This document shows positions 41,806 to 50,899 of a stretch of DNA of 64,000 bases, one piece after another. Origin of the DNA: CAZRVH01 sp964624905 (GTDB taxonomy: Bacteria; Patescibacteriota; Gracilibacteria; Peribacterales; Peribacteraceae); contig CAZUYK010000009.1 in assembly GCA_964624905.1 (NCBI GenBank), positions 1 through 64,000 on the forward strand, written 5' to 3'. Positions within the stretch are counted from its first letter, which is position 1, and each line of letters begins with the position of its first letter. Both the position numbers and the translations under genes were made by a program. The notes under the pieces are model-generated. The model searched no databases. It saw only the letters and a list, made by a program, of their open reading frames with translations, and was not told the origin of the DNA.

Positions 41806-42908
41806 ACCTGCTCATGATCTCCGGCGATCGGTCGCTCCTCGAGGGAAAGAGGGGCGCCTTCTACTACACGCTCGAGGCCTTTTCCAAGGAGTGGGACCGC
41901 ATCGACATCATCACTCCCCACGTAAAGGACGCGCCCGAAGCCATGACGCTCTTCGGCAACGTATATTTGCACCCCAATCCGAAGGGTCTTCTTTCGCAGC
42001 CGTCGTGGATCAAAAGGAAAGGCATGCAACTCCACCTGCACTTCCGCCACCAGGTGATGACCGTGCACGAGTACCCGCCGTTCTACAACGGCATCGGCGC
42101 CCGCATGCTCGCCAGGAAGATCAGGATCCCGTGGGTATTGGAGATCCACCACCTCATCGGATACCCGAAGCCCGCTTCCTTCTCGGAACGCGTCGGCAGG
42201 GTGCTTTCCCGCATCTACCTGCCGGGAGAAATCCGCATGGCGTCCGCCGTACGCACCGTTAGCAAGAGCACGGCCCAGCGTTTGCTCGATTGGAAGTCCC
42301 CGAAATCGAAGATCTTCGTCGTGCCGTCCTTCTACCTGGACCGCGAACTATTCGAGAGCCTGCCTGATACGCACCAGCTGTACGACATCGCGTTCTGCGC
42401 CAGGATCGTCTCCAACAAGGGCCTCCCCAACCTGCTGAAGGCCGTGGCGAAACTGCCCGGAGTGCGCCTGCTTGTCATAGGGGACGGTCCCGACCGCGCC
42501 TCGTGCGAGAAGCTCGCGCGCGATCTGCGCATCGCCCAAAGAGTAGAATTCCGCGGATGGATGCCCACCCAGGAGGAAGTGATCCGCAAGATCCGCAGCG
42601 CCAAGGTATTCGTCATGAACTCCCTGAGCGAGGGCGGGCCAAGGAGCGCCTTGGAGGCGATGGCCGCGGGCATGCCGGTGGTGGTGACCCAGGTGGGCGT
42701 GATGCCCGACGTCATCGACGAGGGCAAGAACGGGTACTTCACGACGGGGGAGCCCGATGACCTGGCCGAGAAGATTTCCCTACTCCTGCGCGATCCTGCG
42801 TTGCGCGATGCTGTGGGCCGCAACGCCGCCATGATCGTGGACCGATTCGAACGCAGGCAGCTCATCGCGCAGTACGCACGCTTCCTCAAGACCACCGCCG
42901 TTTCATGA
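41802..42908 (+). CDS. GT4 family glycosyltransferase
   Basis: A 368-residue GT-B enzyme with ICFCARIVSNKGLPNLL-like donor site (AFCARIVSNKGLPNLLKAV), LLVIGDGPDRASCEKLA, VEFRGWMPTQEEVIRKI and SLSEGGPRSALEAMAAG, the E-x7-E motif. It starts by ATGA overlap with the upstream GT4. A hydrophobic helix near residue 105 may help membrane docking. Confidence 0.87.
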   Translation: MNLLMISGDRSLLEGKRGAFYYTLEAFSKEWDRIDIITPHVKDAPEAMTLFGNVYLHPNPKGLLSQPSWIKRKGMQLHLHFRHQVMTVHEYPPFYNGIGARMLARKIRIPWVLEIHHLIGYPKPASFSERVGRVLSRIYLPGEIRMASAVRTVSKSTAQRLLDWKSPKSKIFVVPSFYLDRELFESLPDTHQLYDIAFCARIVSNKGLPNLLKAVAKLPGVRLLVIGDGPDRASCEKLARDLRIAQRVEFRGWMPTQEEVIRKIRSAKVFVMNSLSEGGPRSALEAMAAGMPVVVTQVGVMPDVIDEGKNGYFTTGEPDDLAEKISLLLRDPALRDAVGRNAAMIVDRFERRQLIAQYARFLKTTAVS

Positions 42909-43924
42909 AGCTCCTGATCGTCACCCAGAAGGCGGACAAGGCGGACACGGTCCTCGGGTTCGCCCACTCCTGGTTGCGGGAGTTCTCCGGACATGTCGAC
43001 CATCTCCATGTCGTCGCCCAGTATGTCGGCGAGCACTCCCTGCCCGAAAACGTTACCGTCCATTCCCTCGGGAAAGAAAAGGGGAGGGGGCCGGTGTCCC
43101 AGATCCTTCGTTTCTTATCGCTCATCTGGTCTCTCAGAAACGAGTATGACGCGGTGTTCGTCCATATGAACCCCGTTTGGATGGTGATCGGCGGACCGAT
43201 GTGGCTAGCGCTCGGGAAGCCCCGGTTCCTGTGGTACGAGTCGCGCGGCGTCACCTGGAAGCTGAAGCTGGCCGTGAAGTACGCGAAGAAGGTATTCAGC
43301 GCATCGCGGTTCGGCATGCCTCTTCCCATCGGCAACAGCGTCGTCACGGGACACGGTATCGATACGTCACTCTTCACTCCCGAAGGTCCCGAGACGCGCG
43401 ATCCCTATCGTCTGCTGAGCGTCGGTCGCATCACGAAGGTGAAACGCTTCGCGCACGTCATCGATATCCTTTCCCATCTGAAGCGCGAGTACCGCCTGAC
43501 GATTGTTGGGCAGGTGGTGACCCCAGAGGACGACACGACGCTCGCCGAGCTGCGCATGCAGATCCGCGATGCGGGACTCTTGGAAAACGTCGAGTTCGAG
43601 CATCGGCAAATCACCGAAATGCCTGTGATAAACCGCCAATCGCAGCTCTTTATCCATGCCGCTTCCACGGCCGGCGTCGACAAGGCCGTGCTGGAAGCGA
43701 TGGCCTGCGGATGCATTCCGGTCTCTTCCTCGCCCGCCTTCCAGGGTATCCTTCCGTCGCAGTTGTGCGTCGCGGAGGACACGCTCGAGGCCGCGGTACG
43801 CGATGTCCTCGGTTTGCCAGCAGAGGAGCAGGAGGCCTTGCGGCAACAGTTGGTGAGCGAAGTCCGTAATCATCACTCGCTCCCGTCCCTTATCACGCGC
43901 CTCGTTTCCGACATATCTGCATGA
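42905..43924 (+). CDS. GT4 family glycosyltransferase
   Basis: A 339-residue GT-B enzyme. The donor half has LLSVGRITKVKRFAHVIDIL, LTIVGQVVTPEDDTTL, VEFEHRQITEMPVINRQ and STAGVDKAVLEAMACGCIP. The N-terminal domain begins MKLLIVTQKADKADTVLGF, like enzymes acting on polyprenyl-linked acceptors. It overlaps both neighbours by 4 nt. Confidence 0.86.
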   Translation: MKLLIVTQKADKADTVLGFAHSWLREFSGHVDHLHVVAQYVGEHSLPENVTVHSLGKEKGRGPVSQILRFLSLIWSLRNEYDAVFVHMNPVWMVIGGPMWLALGKPRFLWYESRGVTWKLKLAVKYAKKVFSASRFGMPLPIGNSVVTGHGIDTSLFTPEGPETRDPYRLLSVGRITKVKRFAHVIDILSHLKREYRLTIVGQVVTPEDDTTLAELRMQIRDAGLLENVEFEHRQITEMPVINRQSQLFIHAASTAGVDKAVLEAMACGCIPVSSSPAFQGILPSQLCVAEDTLEAAVRDVLGLPAEEQEALRQQLVSEVRNHHSLPSLITRLVSDISA

Positions 43925-45087
43925 AGATTTTGTATTGCACCAACCTCCGGCTCCCCACCGAACGGGTCCATGGCAGGCAGGTCGCGGAAGTGTGTCGTGC
44001 GTTGCACGTGCTCGGCCATCAGGTCGGCATCGTGTCCCCGTACCGGAAGGAGAGCGAGGGGCTCGCGATGCATGCGTACTACGAATTGCCGGAAGACATC
44101 GCGCATACGCGCCTCGGAAAGAGCGATCCCTTGTCTTGGAAATGGCTCCCTGAGTTTTTTGGCTTCGTACTGCTGAATATCCGCTTCCGTTCCGCGCTTC
44201 GTTCATACCTCAAGAAGACAAAAGCGGATGTGTTGTACACTCGTTCACCCGTTTTGCTGCCTGCATTGCTCGCATCCGGAATGCCCGTATTGCTCGAATT
44301 GCACTCGATTCCCGCCAGTCCGAATTTCGTCAGTCTCGCGGCCAGGTGTACGCTCGTCGTCGCCCTTACGACCCCCATGCGAGCACAGCTGATTCGCATG
44401 GGTTTGGACGCTTCCAAGGTAATCGTCGAAGGAGATGCCGTGAACAGGACCGTTTTCAGTTCGCTCGGGGAGAAAAACGAGGCGCGGAACATATTCGGCC
44501 TGTCACAGGATGCATTCGTTGCGGGGTACGCGGGACAGTTGGAATCGATGGGACTCTCGAAGGGGATTCCGGAGTTGCTCGGTGCGATCGAACAGGCGCC
44601 CGAGGTCACGGGCCTGATCGCCGGCGGTCCGAACGAATCCAAAAAGAAGTTCGAAGGCTCCCTGGAGCCCGATGTTCGCTCCCGCGTCATCTTTACCGGA
44701 ATCCTCACGCAGGATCGCGTACGCGATCTCTACGCCGCGTCCGACGTGCTCGTCTACCCGGCCCCGAAGTCCGATCATCCGTTCTACATGCGCGACACGT
44801 CGCCGATGAAGATTTTCGAGTACATGGCGACGGGTGTCCCGCTGGTCAGCGCGGATCTGCCCCCGGTGCGCGATATTCTGGATTCCTCCGTCGCCCTGCT
44901 CGTGCCCCCGGGCGATTCAAGCGCTTTGGCGGGCGCCATAGAGGAAATCAGGAAGAATCCCGAAGATGCCAAAAAGCGCGCCGAAGCGGCCCGCCAGCGA
45001 GTCCTTTCGCATACCTGGGACATGCGCATGATGCGCGTCATGGATGCCTTTCACGAACGGACGGCCTCTGCGAAGAGTGATAGGTAA
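43921..45087 (+). CDS. GT4 family glycosyltransferase
   Basis: A 388-residue GT-B enzyme: acceptor loop LPTERVHGRQVAEVCRAL, donor half AGYAGQLESMGLSKGIPELL, VIFTGILTQDRVRDLYAASD and SPMKIFEYMATGVPLVSAD. The E-x7-E motif is modified to a KIFEYMATG form common in related GT4s. It is the last gene of the four-GT run. Its final 37 nt overlap the end of the convergent gene at 45051. Confidence 0.87.
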   Translation: MKILYCTNLRLPTERVHGRQVAEVCRALHVLGHQVGIVSPYRKESEGLAMHAYYELPEDIAHTRLGKSDPLSWKWLPEFFGFVLLNIRFRSALRSYLKKTKADVLYTRSPVLLPALLASGMPVLLELHSIPASPNFVSLAARCTLVVALTTPMRAQLIRMGLDASKVIVEGDAVNRTVFSSLGEKNEARNIFGLSQDAFVAGYAGQLESMGLSKGIPELLGAIEQAPEVTGLIAGGPNESKKKFEGSLEPDVRSRVIFTGILTQDRVRDLYAASDVLVYPAPKSDHPFYMRDTSPMKIFEYMATGVPLVSADLPPVRDILDSSVALLVPPGDSSALAGAIEEIRKNPEDAKKRAEAARQRVLSHTWDMRMMRVMDAFHERTASAKSDR

Positions 45088-46280
45088 CGCTTGGCCTGCA
45101 ATTCCAACGTGAACTCTTTTTCCACGCGTTCGCGTCCCGCTTCGCCCATCCGTTTTGCCAGTGCTTCGTCCTTCAAAAGGGTGATGATATGGTTCGCGTA
45201 GGTATCGGTGTCCCGGGGGTCCATCACGAAGCCCGTCTTTCCGTGCTCCACGATCTCCGCAGTACCCCCGAAGATCGTCCCGACGACGGGCTTGCCCGCG
45301 GTCATCGCCTCAATGTTCATCATGTTGAACGTATCGAGGCAGAGCGAAGGCGTGGTCACGACATCTGCGGCTGCGAATGCAATCCGTATCTCCTGAGGCG
45401 AGAGCCAACCGGTACATGCGTACCACTGCGACAGGGTGGACGACCGGTCTTCGATCGCAACGAAGGAATCCCACTTCGCGCTGTCGCCCGTCACGAGCAG
45501 AAGAACATCGGGGCATTCTGCCTTCACTTTTGCTAATGCCCGGAGGATTTCGAGCGTCCCCTTGTCCACGCTCAAGCGACCCCCGAAAAGAATGACTTTT
45601 CGTCCATCCAGACCGTGCTTCTTTCGAAATGCCGATATTTGCTCGGATGTGACGGGGGGTTGGCGGGTATCGATGGCATTATGGACGACGGTAGTGTGGG
45701 TGATGTGGTTCTGATTGAGCCCTTCTTCAAGTGCAGCGCTCACCGGAAGGACGCGTCGCACAGTGCGTTGTAACGCGCGTCGAATACACACGTTGCGAAA
45801 TGGGTTGTATTGGAGGCCGGCTGCATTCAGATGGTCCGCGACCGTGACTCTGCAGTCCCGCCCCTTGGAAGCTAGGAAGCGGGGCGTGGCCAGGCGGCGG
45901 AACGCGAAGCTCATCACGTCGTGCATGGTGATGAACACGGGAGCCGACAGTGCCGCGATACGCAAAGCGTCGTATGTCAGGTAGGTGTGGACATTGTGTG
46001 CATGGACGACGTCAGGCCGCAGTGCGGGAATGACTTCCTTCAGTATGCGCGTCACCGACGGTCGATACAGGCACAGCCAGTGGCGCAAGGATGGCCTGTA
46101 CGAGACGGGCAGGGATGTCACATGCCCCTCGCGGATGATATCGGCGTCTTGTTCTTTCCGATGTGTTGTGAGGACGTGCACATCGTGGCCTTGGGCTTCG
46201 TACTGCACGCGCAGGTTCTCCACGATCGTGGAGGTCGCGCCCGGTTGCCGGTATTTGTCGTTCATCAGGAGGATCTTCAT
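45051..46280 (-). CDS. GT4 family glycosyltransferase
   Basis: A 409-residue GT-B enzyme. It starts MKILLMNDKYRQPGATSTIV and contains RPDVVHAHNVHTYLTYDAL in the acceptor domain. The donor half has LFGGRLSVDKGTLEILRAL, WYACTGWLSPQEIRIAF and LDTFNMMNIEAMTAGKPV. Its start overlaps the upstream deacetylase gene by 4 nt, linking glycan extension with deacetylation. The 3' end is antisense to the convergent GT4 over 37 nt. Confidence 0.88.
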   Translation of the reverse strand: MKILLMNDKYRQPGATSTIVENLRVQYEAQGHDVHVLTTHRKEQDADIIREGHVTSLPVSYRPSLRHWLCLYRPSVTRILKEVIPALRPDVVHAHNVHTYLTYDALRIAALSAPVFITMHDVMSFAFRRLATPRFLASKGRDCRVTVADHLNAAGLQYNPFRNVCIRRALQRTVRRVLPVSAALEEGLNQNHITHTTVVHNAIDTRQPPVTSEQISAFRKKHGLDGRKVILFGGRLSVDKGTLEILRALAKVKAECPDVLLLVTGDSAKWDSFVAIEDRSSTLSQWYACTGWLSPQEIRIAFAAADVVTTPSLCLDTFNMMNIEAMTAGKPVVGTIFGGTAEIVEHGKTGFVMDPRDTDTYANHIITLLKDEALAKRMGEAGRERVEKEFTLELQAKRYLSLFAEAVRS

Positions 46281-47020
46281 ATCCGGTCGGGGAGGAGATC
46301 TCCATTGGTCACGTGTTCCACGTTCGGGTGGGTCGCGACGAATGCCAGGAATGCGTCGAGATCATTCCAGAGGCCGAGCCTCTGTACTTCCGCGCTGTGG
46401 CCCCACAGGTGGAACACGGGCTCATTGCGTTCGATCGCTTTCGTAAACAACGCCTTGGCCAAAGACAACCAGCTCCAGCGGTCCTTCCAAGGGATACCCA
46501 ACTCATTCAATCTTTTCCTCTGCGCGCGCAGGCCCGACAAGGGATCGAAAACATGCCACCATTTGCGGTACGCGGCCCTCCAAGGGAATGGGTAGACCTG
46601 CAAACTCGTCGGCATGGCGAATGGATCCGTCATGTCAAAACACAACGGCTCGACGGTTCGCGCGCCCTTGTATCCCGCCACTTTCACGAGCGTTTTCACC
46701 GCGTCGTTATAGTTTCCTTTCGGATAGCAGAACATCGTGCAGGGCTTTTGCAGGATATCTTCGAGTCGCTTCTTACTGCCTTGTATTTCTTGCTTCGCGT
46801 CGTCGGCCGGGATCGTCGCCAGCTTGGGGTGGGTGAGGGAGTGGGCCCCGATTTCCATCGTCTGCGCGAGCGTTTTTAAATCCGCTTCCGTTAGCATAGC
46901 CTGGCCGTGTTGTTGCACCGGCGCGACGTAGAACGTTCCCATGCATCCGTGCGAGCGCAACATCTCCGCAAGCGGGAGATCCAATGCGTAGCCGTCATCC
47001 CAAGAAGTGGTGAAGCGCAT
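46277..47020 (-). CDS. Polysaccharide deacetylase (NodB fold)
   Basis: A 247-residue CE4-type enzyme. The aspartate pair is in TTSWDDGYALD (residues 8-9), the metal histidines are His60 and His64 in HSLTHP, and the RxxxPxG-like region is FCYPKGNYND. No signal peptide, so it acts inside the cell or on membrane precursors. It is a paralog of the protein at 48376: motifs fall at the same residue numbers and the C-termini align (LGLWNDLDAFLAFVATHP). It overlaps the GT4 by 4 nt and follows the flippase by 3 nt. Confidence 0.85.
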   Translation of the reverse strand: MRFTTSWDDGYALDLPLAEMLRSHGCMGTFYVAPVQQHGQAMLTEADLKTLAQTMEIGAHSLTHPKLATIPADDAKQEIQGSKKRLEDILQKPCTMFCYPKGNYNDAVKTLVKVAGYKGARTVEPLCFDMTDPFAMPTSLQVYPFPWRAAYRKWWHVFDPLSGLRAQRKRLNELGIPWKDRWSWLSLAKALFTKAIERNEPVFHLWGHSAEVQRLGLWNDLDAFLAFVATHPNVEHVTNGDLLPDRI

Positions 47021-47023
47021 GGG

Positions 47024-48346
47024 TCAGAAGGCGTGGTCGGATTTCAGTAAACGATAGAGATATACGTTCAGCCACAAGCCCAGCGCGAGTACCCCGAAAA
47101 TGGCGAGGAGGAACGCGTTGAGCGGATCAATGATGGGCATAAGCAAGGCCATGGCCACCATTATCAGGGGCATGGTGACAATGTTCCAAAGGGCGGGCAG
47201 ATGGGCTTTTTTGAAGAGGCGGAAGAGCGGTTGGTTCACCAGGTTCAGCGCGCTGATGATGCGGATAAGGACGATCCAAAGAGCGGGTGTGATGGCCGCG
47301 GAGAATTCCGCTCCGTAGAAAATCAGGATGAAGTACGGAATGACCGCGAGTGCCGCCATGCTTGCGGCCGTGTGGATGAGCAGTGCGTGCTTCACGAGCA
47401 ATGCGCAATTGCGACGCAGGACATGCGCGCCTTGCGCGCGGAGCGCGGGCAGCACCGTCGTGGACATGCGTGCCAGCTGGGGCAGGATGAAGGTGCTGGG
47501 CAGCGATCCGATCTTGTACGCAAGCTGTGCGAAGCCGACGACCGCGGCAGAGGTGAAGAAACTCATTACGAACAAGAAGCCCTGAGGGAAAAGATTGCCG
47601 ACGTTCTTGTCGACGGCGATCCAGAACCCCTGCTTCATCATGGGCAGCATGGATCCTTTGGAGCGGAAAGATGAGCGCAGAGAAGGGAGTTTGAATTGCG
47701 TCGAGATATTGCGATGAATGACGATACGTGTCGCGAGCATGATTGCTTTCGTCACGAATAATCCCACGAAAATGCCGAGCACGCCCCATCCCATCAGGAC
47801 CAGGCCGACCGACAGTATGCACTGCAAAAGCGTATCGACGTTCTCCAGGATCGTGAGTGTGCGAATGCTTCGTACGCTTTGCATCATCGTGACGAACGGC
47901 GCTTCCCACCCCGCGATCATCGCGGAGAGGAACGCCAATGCCGCAGCGAACCCGAGCGCGGGCAATCCGTAGAAACGGTCCATGATCTCCGTCGCACCGA
48001 AGGCCAGCAGCATCAGAATGATCGCCGCGATTCCCGTCAGAAGAAAGCAGTATTTAATGACCGTGCGCATGCCGTCGTTGTTTTTCAAGCTGTATTGTTC
48101 CGCGAAGAAGGTATCGGCGGCCTGGTTCTGTCCGAAGTTCGTGAAAACCGAGAGAGTGCCCGCGACGGTCGTCACCACTGCGTACTGTCCGAATCCTTCC
48201 ACGCCGAGTAAGCGCGCAAGCACGATGGATTTCACGAAACCCACGCCCATGCTCAGCACGTTCCCGACCTGCAGCGTCACTACATCACGCACGAATCGGC
48301 GCGCAAACAACCGCTGGAGGATGCCAAAGACGGACGGGGTGGCCAT
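47024..48346 (-). CDS. Wzx-type polysaccharide flippase
   Basis: A 440-residue protein with about 12-14 membrane helices and the N-terminal pattern VTLQVGNVLSMGVGFVKSIVLARLLG, then FGQYAVVTTVAGTLSVFTNFG, typical of the MOP superfamily oligosaccharide exporters. It should move lipid-linked repeat units to the outer face of the membrane. TACAAT ends 6 nt before the ATG. It lies between two NodB deacetylase genes, which places modification and export together. No Wzy-type polymerase is recognised with confidence nearby. Confidence 0.87.
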   Translation of the reverse strand: MATPSVFGILQRLFARRFVRDVVTLQVGNVLSMGVGFVKSIVLARLLGVEGFGQYAVVTTVAGTLSVFTNFGQNQAADTFFAEQYSLKNNDGMRTVIKYCFLLTGIAAIILMLLAFGATEIMDRFYGLPALGFAAALAFLSAMIAGWEAPFVTMMQSVRSIRTLTILENVDTLLQCILSVGLVLMGWGVLGIFVGLFVTKAIMLATRIVIHRNISTQFKLPSLRSSFRSKGSMLPMMKQGFWIAVDKNVGNLFPQGFLFVMSFFTSAAVVGFAQLAYKIGSLPSTFILPQLARMSTTVLPALRAQGAHVLRRNCALLVKHALLIHTAASMAALAVIPYFILIFYGAEFSAAITPALWIVLIRIISALNLVNQPLFRLFKKAHLPALWNIVTMPLIMVAMALLMPIIDPLNAFLLAIFGVLALGLWLNVYLYRLLKSDHAF

Positions 48347-48375
48347 GCCGGGATTGTAGCATGGAAAAGCCCGCG

Positions 48376-49101
48376 TTACCCCTGCTTCACAAGGGCTCCA
48401 TTGGGGCTATGGGTCATGTTTTCGAATGACGCGACGAATGCCAGGAATTCCTCCAATTCATTCCAGAGGCCTAGGTTTTCCAGTTCCCAACTATGTCCGC
48501 GCAGGTGAAACCAAGGCTCGTTCCGTTCGTACGCTCCGCGAAAAACAGCCCGTGCCATGGCGCCCCAACTGCGGTAGGCGCCAAGTCCGATGCCCAATTC
48601 CTTCAGGTGCGGCCACGCCCTGCGCACGGGATCCATGAAGCGACGGTTGGCGATGGGCCGGAACGGGAAGTGGTACAGATGCAGCGTGGAGCCGAGCAGG
48701 TACGGGTCGTTCCCGTCGAATGCATACACCTCCGTTGTTCTCGCGCCCGTGAATCCCGATTGTTCCACCAAGCGACGGACGGTCTCGTTCCATTCCCCGC
48801 GCGGGTAGCAGAACATGCCGACGGGTTGTCCCAGAATATCTTCCAACCACGTCTTGGATCCGCGGATTTCCTCCTCCGCCTGCTGCGGGGAAACGTCTGT
48901 CAGGATCGGATGGGTCAGGGTGTGCGCGCCGATTTCCATTCCTTCGGAGAGTTCCTTCAATTCCGCGTCCGTCATCGCCACCGGTACGCGTGGATGCCGT
49001 TTGGCGATATAGAACGTGCCCGTCATGCCGTATTTGCGCAGCAAAGCCGCGACGCGCAGGTCCAAGGGGTGGCCGTCGTCCCAGGAAGTCGTGAAGATCA
49101 T
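48376..49101 (-). CDS. Polysaccharide deacetylase (NodB fold)
   Basis: A 241-residue CE4-type enzyme: FTTSWDDGHPLDL (Asp8-Asp9), HTLTHP with His60 and His64, and FCYPRGEWNETVRRL. It is a close paralog of the protein at 46277, with matching motif positions and C-terminal LGLWNELEEFLAFVASFEN. No signal peptide. The start overlaps the stop of the methyltransferase by 4 nt; the longer frame to 49197 is not supported. Confidence 0.85.
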   Translation of the reverse strand: MIFTTSWDDGHPLDLRVAALLRKYGMTGTFYIAKRHPRVPVAMTDAELKELSEGMEIGAHTLTHPILTDVSPQQAEEEIRGSKTWLEDILGQPVGMFCYPRGEWNETVRRLVEQSGFTGARTTEVYAFDGNDPYLLGSTLHLYHFPFRPIANRRFMDPVRRAWPHLKELGIGLGAYRSWGAMARAVFRGAYERNEPWFHLRGHSWELENLGLWNELEEFLAFVASFENMTHSPNGALVKQG

Positions 49102-49745
49102 GCGCGGGTGGCAAGGATGTTGAAGCCCATCGTGAACACTCCTGTTGCGGCTGAGCGGTCGCGCGCGTCTTTGCGAACCGCCCTCTTGCCCAGCCATCCG
49201 AATACGACGGATGCGAGGTTGCCGAGGATGCGGCGGTCGTACAGATCGTATTTTAAAATGAGGTAGCGTTCCCTGTTCTGCAGTTGCTGGCAGTGGAAAC
49301 CTCCCCGCGGTTCGATGCGGATGTCTTTGAAATCCTTGGAAAGGAGATGGCGCAGGCCGTCCGGAGCGAACTGCCAGTAGTATCCTTCGCGGTTCGCCGG
49401 AGTGGACATGAAGCTGACCGTGGCCATGAGCGTGCCGCCTTTTTTCAGCACGCGAGCGATTTCATCAATCGCTTTCTGGATATCCTTGATGTACATGAGC
49501 ACTTCGCAGCAGAGGATCGCGTCGGCAGAGGAGTCCTCCACGGGCATGTTCTCCGCTCCCGCCACGATATCCGGGTGCGCGGAGGCATCTGGATCGATCA
49601 CGGTGTATGCCTTCGCATGGGGGAAGAATTCCCGGTAGCGCTTCCCGTCCTGTCCGCCCACATCCAGGATGCCCCCTTGGAGCAGGGGGGCGTTTTGGCG
49701 GACGAAGCCGGCCAGGAGGGTGCGGTCGATCTGGGAAATTTTCAT
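49098..49745 (-). CDS. SAM-dependent methyltransferase
   Basis: A 215-residue class I methyltransferase: ILDVGGQDGKRYREFFPHA (motif I, 26-44), AYTVIDPDASAHPDIVAG (motif II), DAILCCEVLMYIKDIQKAI and ARVLKKGGTLMATV. The target is probably a sugar or lipid of the glycan pathway, given its coupling to a deacetylase by ATGA. TATAGT ends 9 nt before ATG 49745, back-to-back with the pyruvyl transferase promoter region. Confidence 0.87.
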   Translation of the reverse strand: MKISQIDRTLLAGFVRQNAPLLQGGILDVGGQDGKRYREFFPHAKAYTVIDPDASAHPDIVAGAENMPVEDSSADAILCCEVLMYIKDIQKAIDEIARVLKKGGTLMATVSFMSTPANREGYYWQFAPDGLRHLLSKDFKDIRIEPRGGFHCQQLQNRERYLILKYDLYDRRILGNLASVVFGWLGKRAVRKDARDRSAATGVFTMGFNILATRA

Positions 49746-49780
49746 GGTATGGGTACTATAGCGGAGTTCCCGCCTTCTGC

Positions 49781-50899
49781 ATGCCCTCCCGTTCCATCGT
49801 CCTGTCTGCCGCGTACGGCATGGGAAACATCGGCGATGAGGCCATTTGCGACGCACTCCTCGGCGATATCTTCGCAGTGAATCCAGACGCTTTCGTGACG
49901 GTGCTGGCATGGAGCCCGTCGACGTGGAAAAAGGCGCATCCGGGTTTGGCCGAAAATACGAAGGTGCGGGTTGCGCAATGCTTGTTCGTCCGCTCGCAGT
50001 GGGCATCGCCCCGAGCCTTGTTCGGATTCTTCCGGACGATATGGACGATCGCCCGGTGTGACGCCTTCCTGTGGGGAGGGGGAGGGATCGTCCGCGACCG
50101 TACCTACTGGTTGCGCGGATACCTGTGGAGCCTGAGGGTCGCTCGTTTCTTCCGCCGCCGCATCGCGGTCGTCGGGATCGGTGTGGATCGTATCGAGTCG
50201 CAAGAAGTGAAGTCGATGCTTGGGGTCCTGACAGACGCGGAGGCCGTCACAGTGCGTGATCCGCAGAGCGCGGAGAACCTTCAGGCCGCAGTGCCGGGTC
50301 TGACCATTTCGGATGTCATCCGAGATCCGGTCTTCCATTATCCGGTGTCCGACCATCAGTCTTCTGGCAGTCGAACGATCGCGTTGAACCTGTGTAACCG
50401 TGACGGGGCCAATACGCTCAACGATGAATTCAATGTATTTGCCGATCATCTTGCGCGAGTTCTCGCTGCCCTTCATCAAGAGAAACCCATCTCTCTGATT
50501 GGCGTTCCCACAGATCCGCGCGACGAGCTCTTCATCCGTCACGTCGCATCTCTCGTACCGTCTATTCCTTTCTCTCTCCAGCCCGTTACGTCACCTTCCG
50601 CATACATTGATGCGGTTCGCAGGACCGATCTCCTTTTGGGCATGCGTATGCACGGCATCATCCTGGGTGCTGGCGTCGCAGGTCTGCCGGTTGCGGGTTT
50701 CTTGTATAGCAAGAAAGTGGAAGAGCTGGTCCATGCGTCCGGGGCTTCGGGGGATTTCTTCCCCTTCGGCACTTTCGATACGGAAACAGCCGTTACGCGG
50801 TTCCGTCGGCTGCTCGACGAACCCGCCGTTCCCGCGTTTGCGGCGCATGTGCAGGACTCGCTCCGTATCCGCGCCTTCCTTACGCCTTTTTTGGCGTGA
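49781..50899 (+). CDS. Polysaccharide pyruvyl transferase (CsaB-like)
   Basis: A 372-residue GT-B-like enzyme of the pyruvyl transferase family: SAAYGMGNIGDEAI (9-22), FLWGGGGIVRDR (97-107), VTVRDPQSAENLQ and LGMRMHGIILG with RMHG at 289-292. Members transfer pyruvate from PEP to a glycan as a ketal; CsaB pyruvylates secondary wall polymers so that SLH-domain proteins can bind. That role here is inferred. ATG 49781; the longer frame covers the divergent gene's promoter. The last 20 nt overlap the convergent GT4. Confidence 0.88.
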   Translation: MPSRSIVLSAAYGMGNIGDEAICDALLGDIFAVNPDAFVTVLAWSPSTWKKAHPGLAENTKVRVAQCLFVRSQWASPRALFGFFRTIWTIARCDAFLWGGGGIVRDRTYWLRGYLWSLRVARFFRRRIAVVGIGVDRIESQEVKSMLGVLTDAEAVTVRDPQSAENLQAAVPGLTISDVIRDPVFHYPVSDHQSSGSRTIALNLCNRDGANTLNDEFNVFADHLARVLAALHQEKPISLIGVPTDPRDELFIRHVASLVPSIPFSLQPVTSPSAYIDAVRRTDLLLGMRMHGIILGAGVAGLPVAGFLYSKKVEELVHASGASGDFFPFGTFDTETAVTRFRRLLDEPAVPAFAAHVQDSLRIRAFLTPFLA

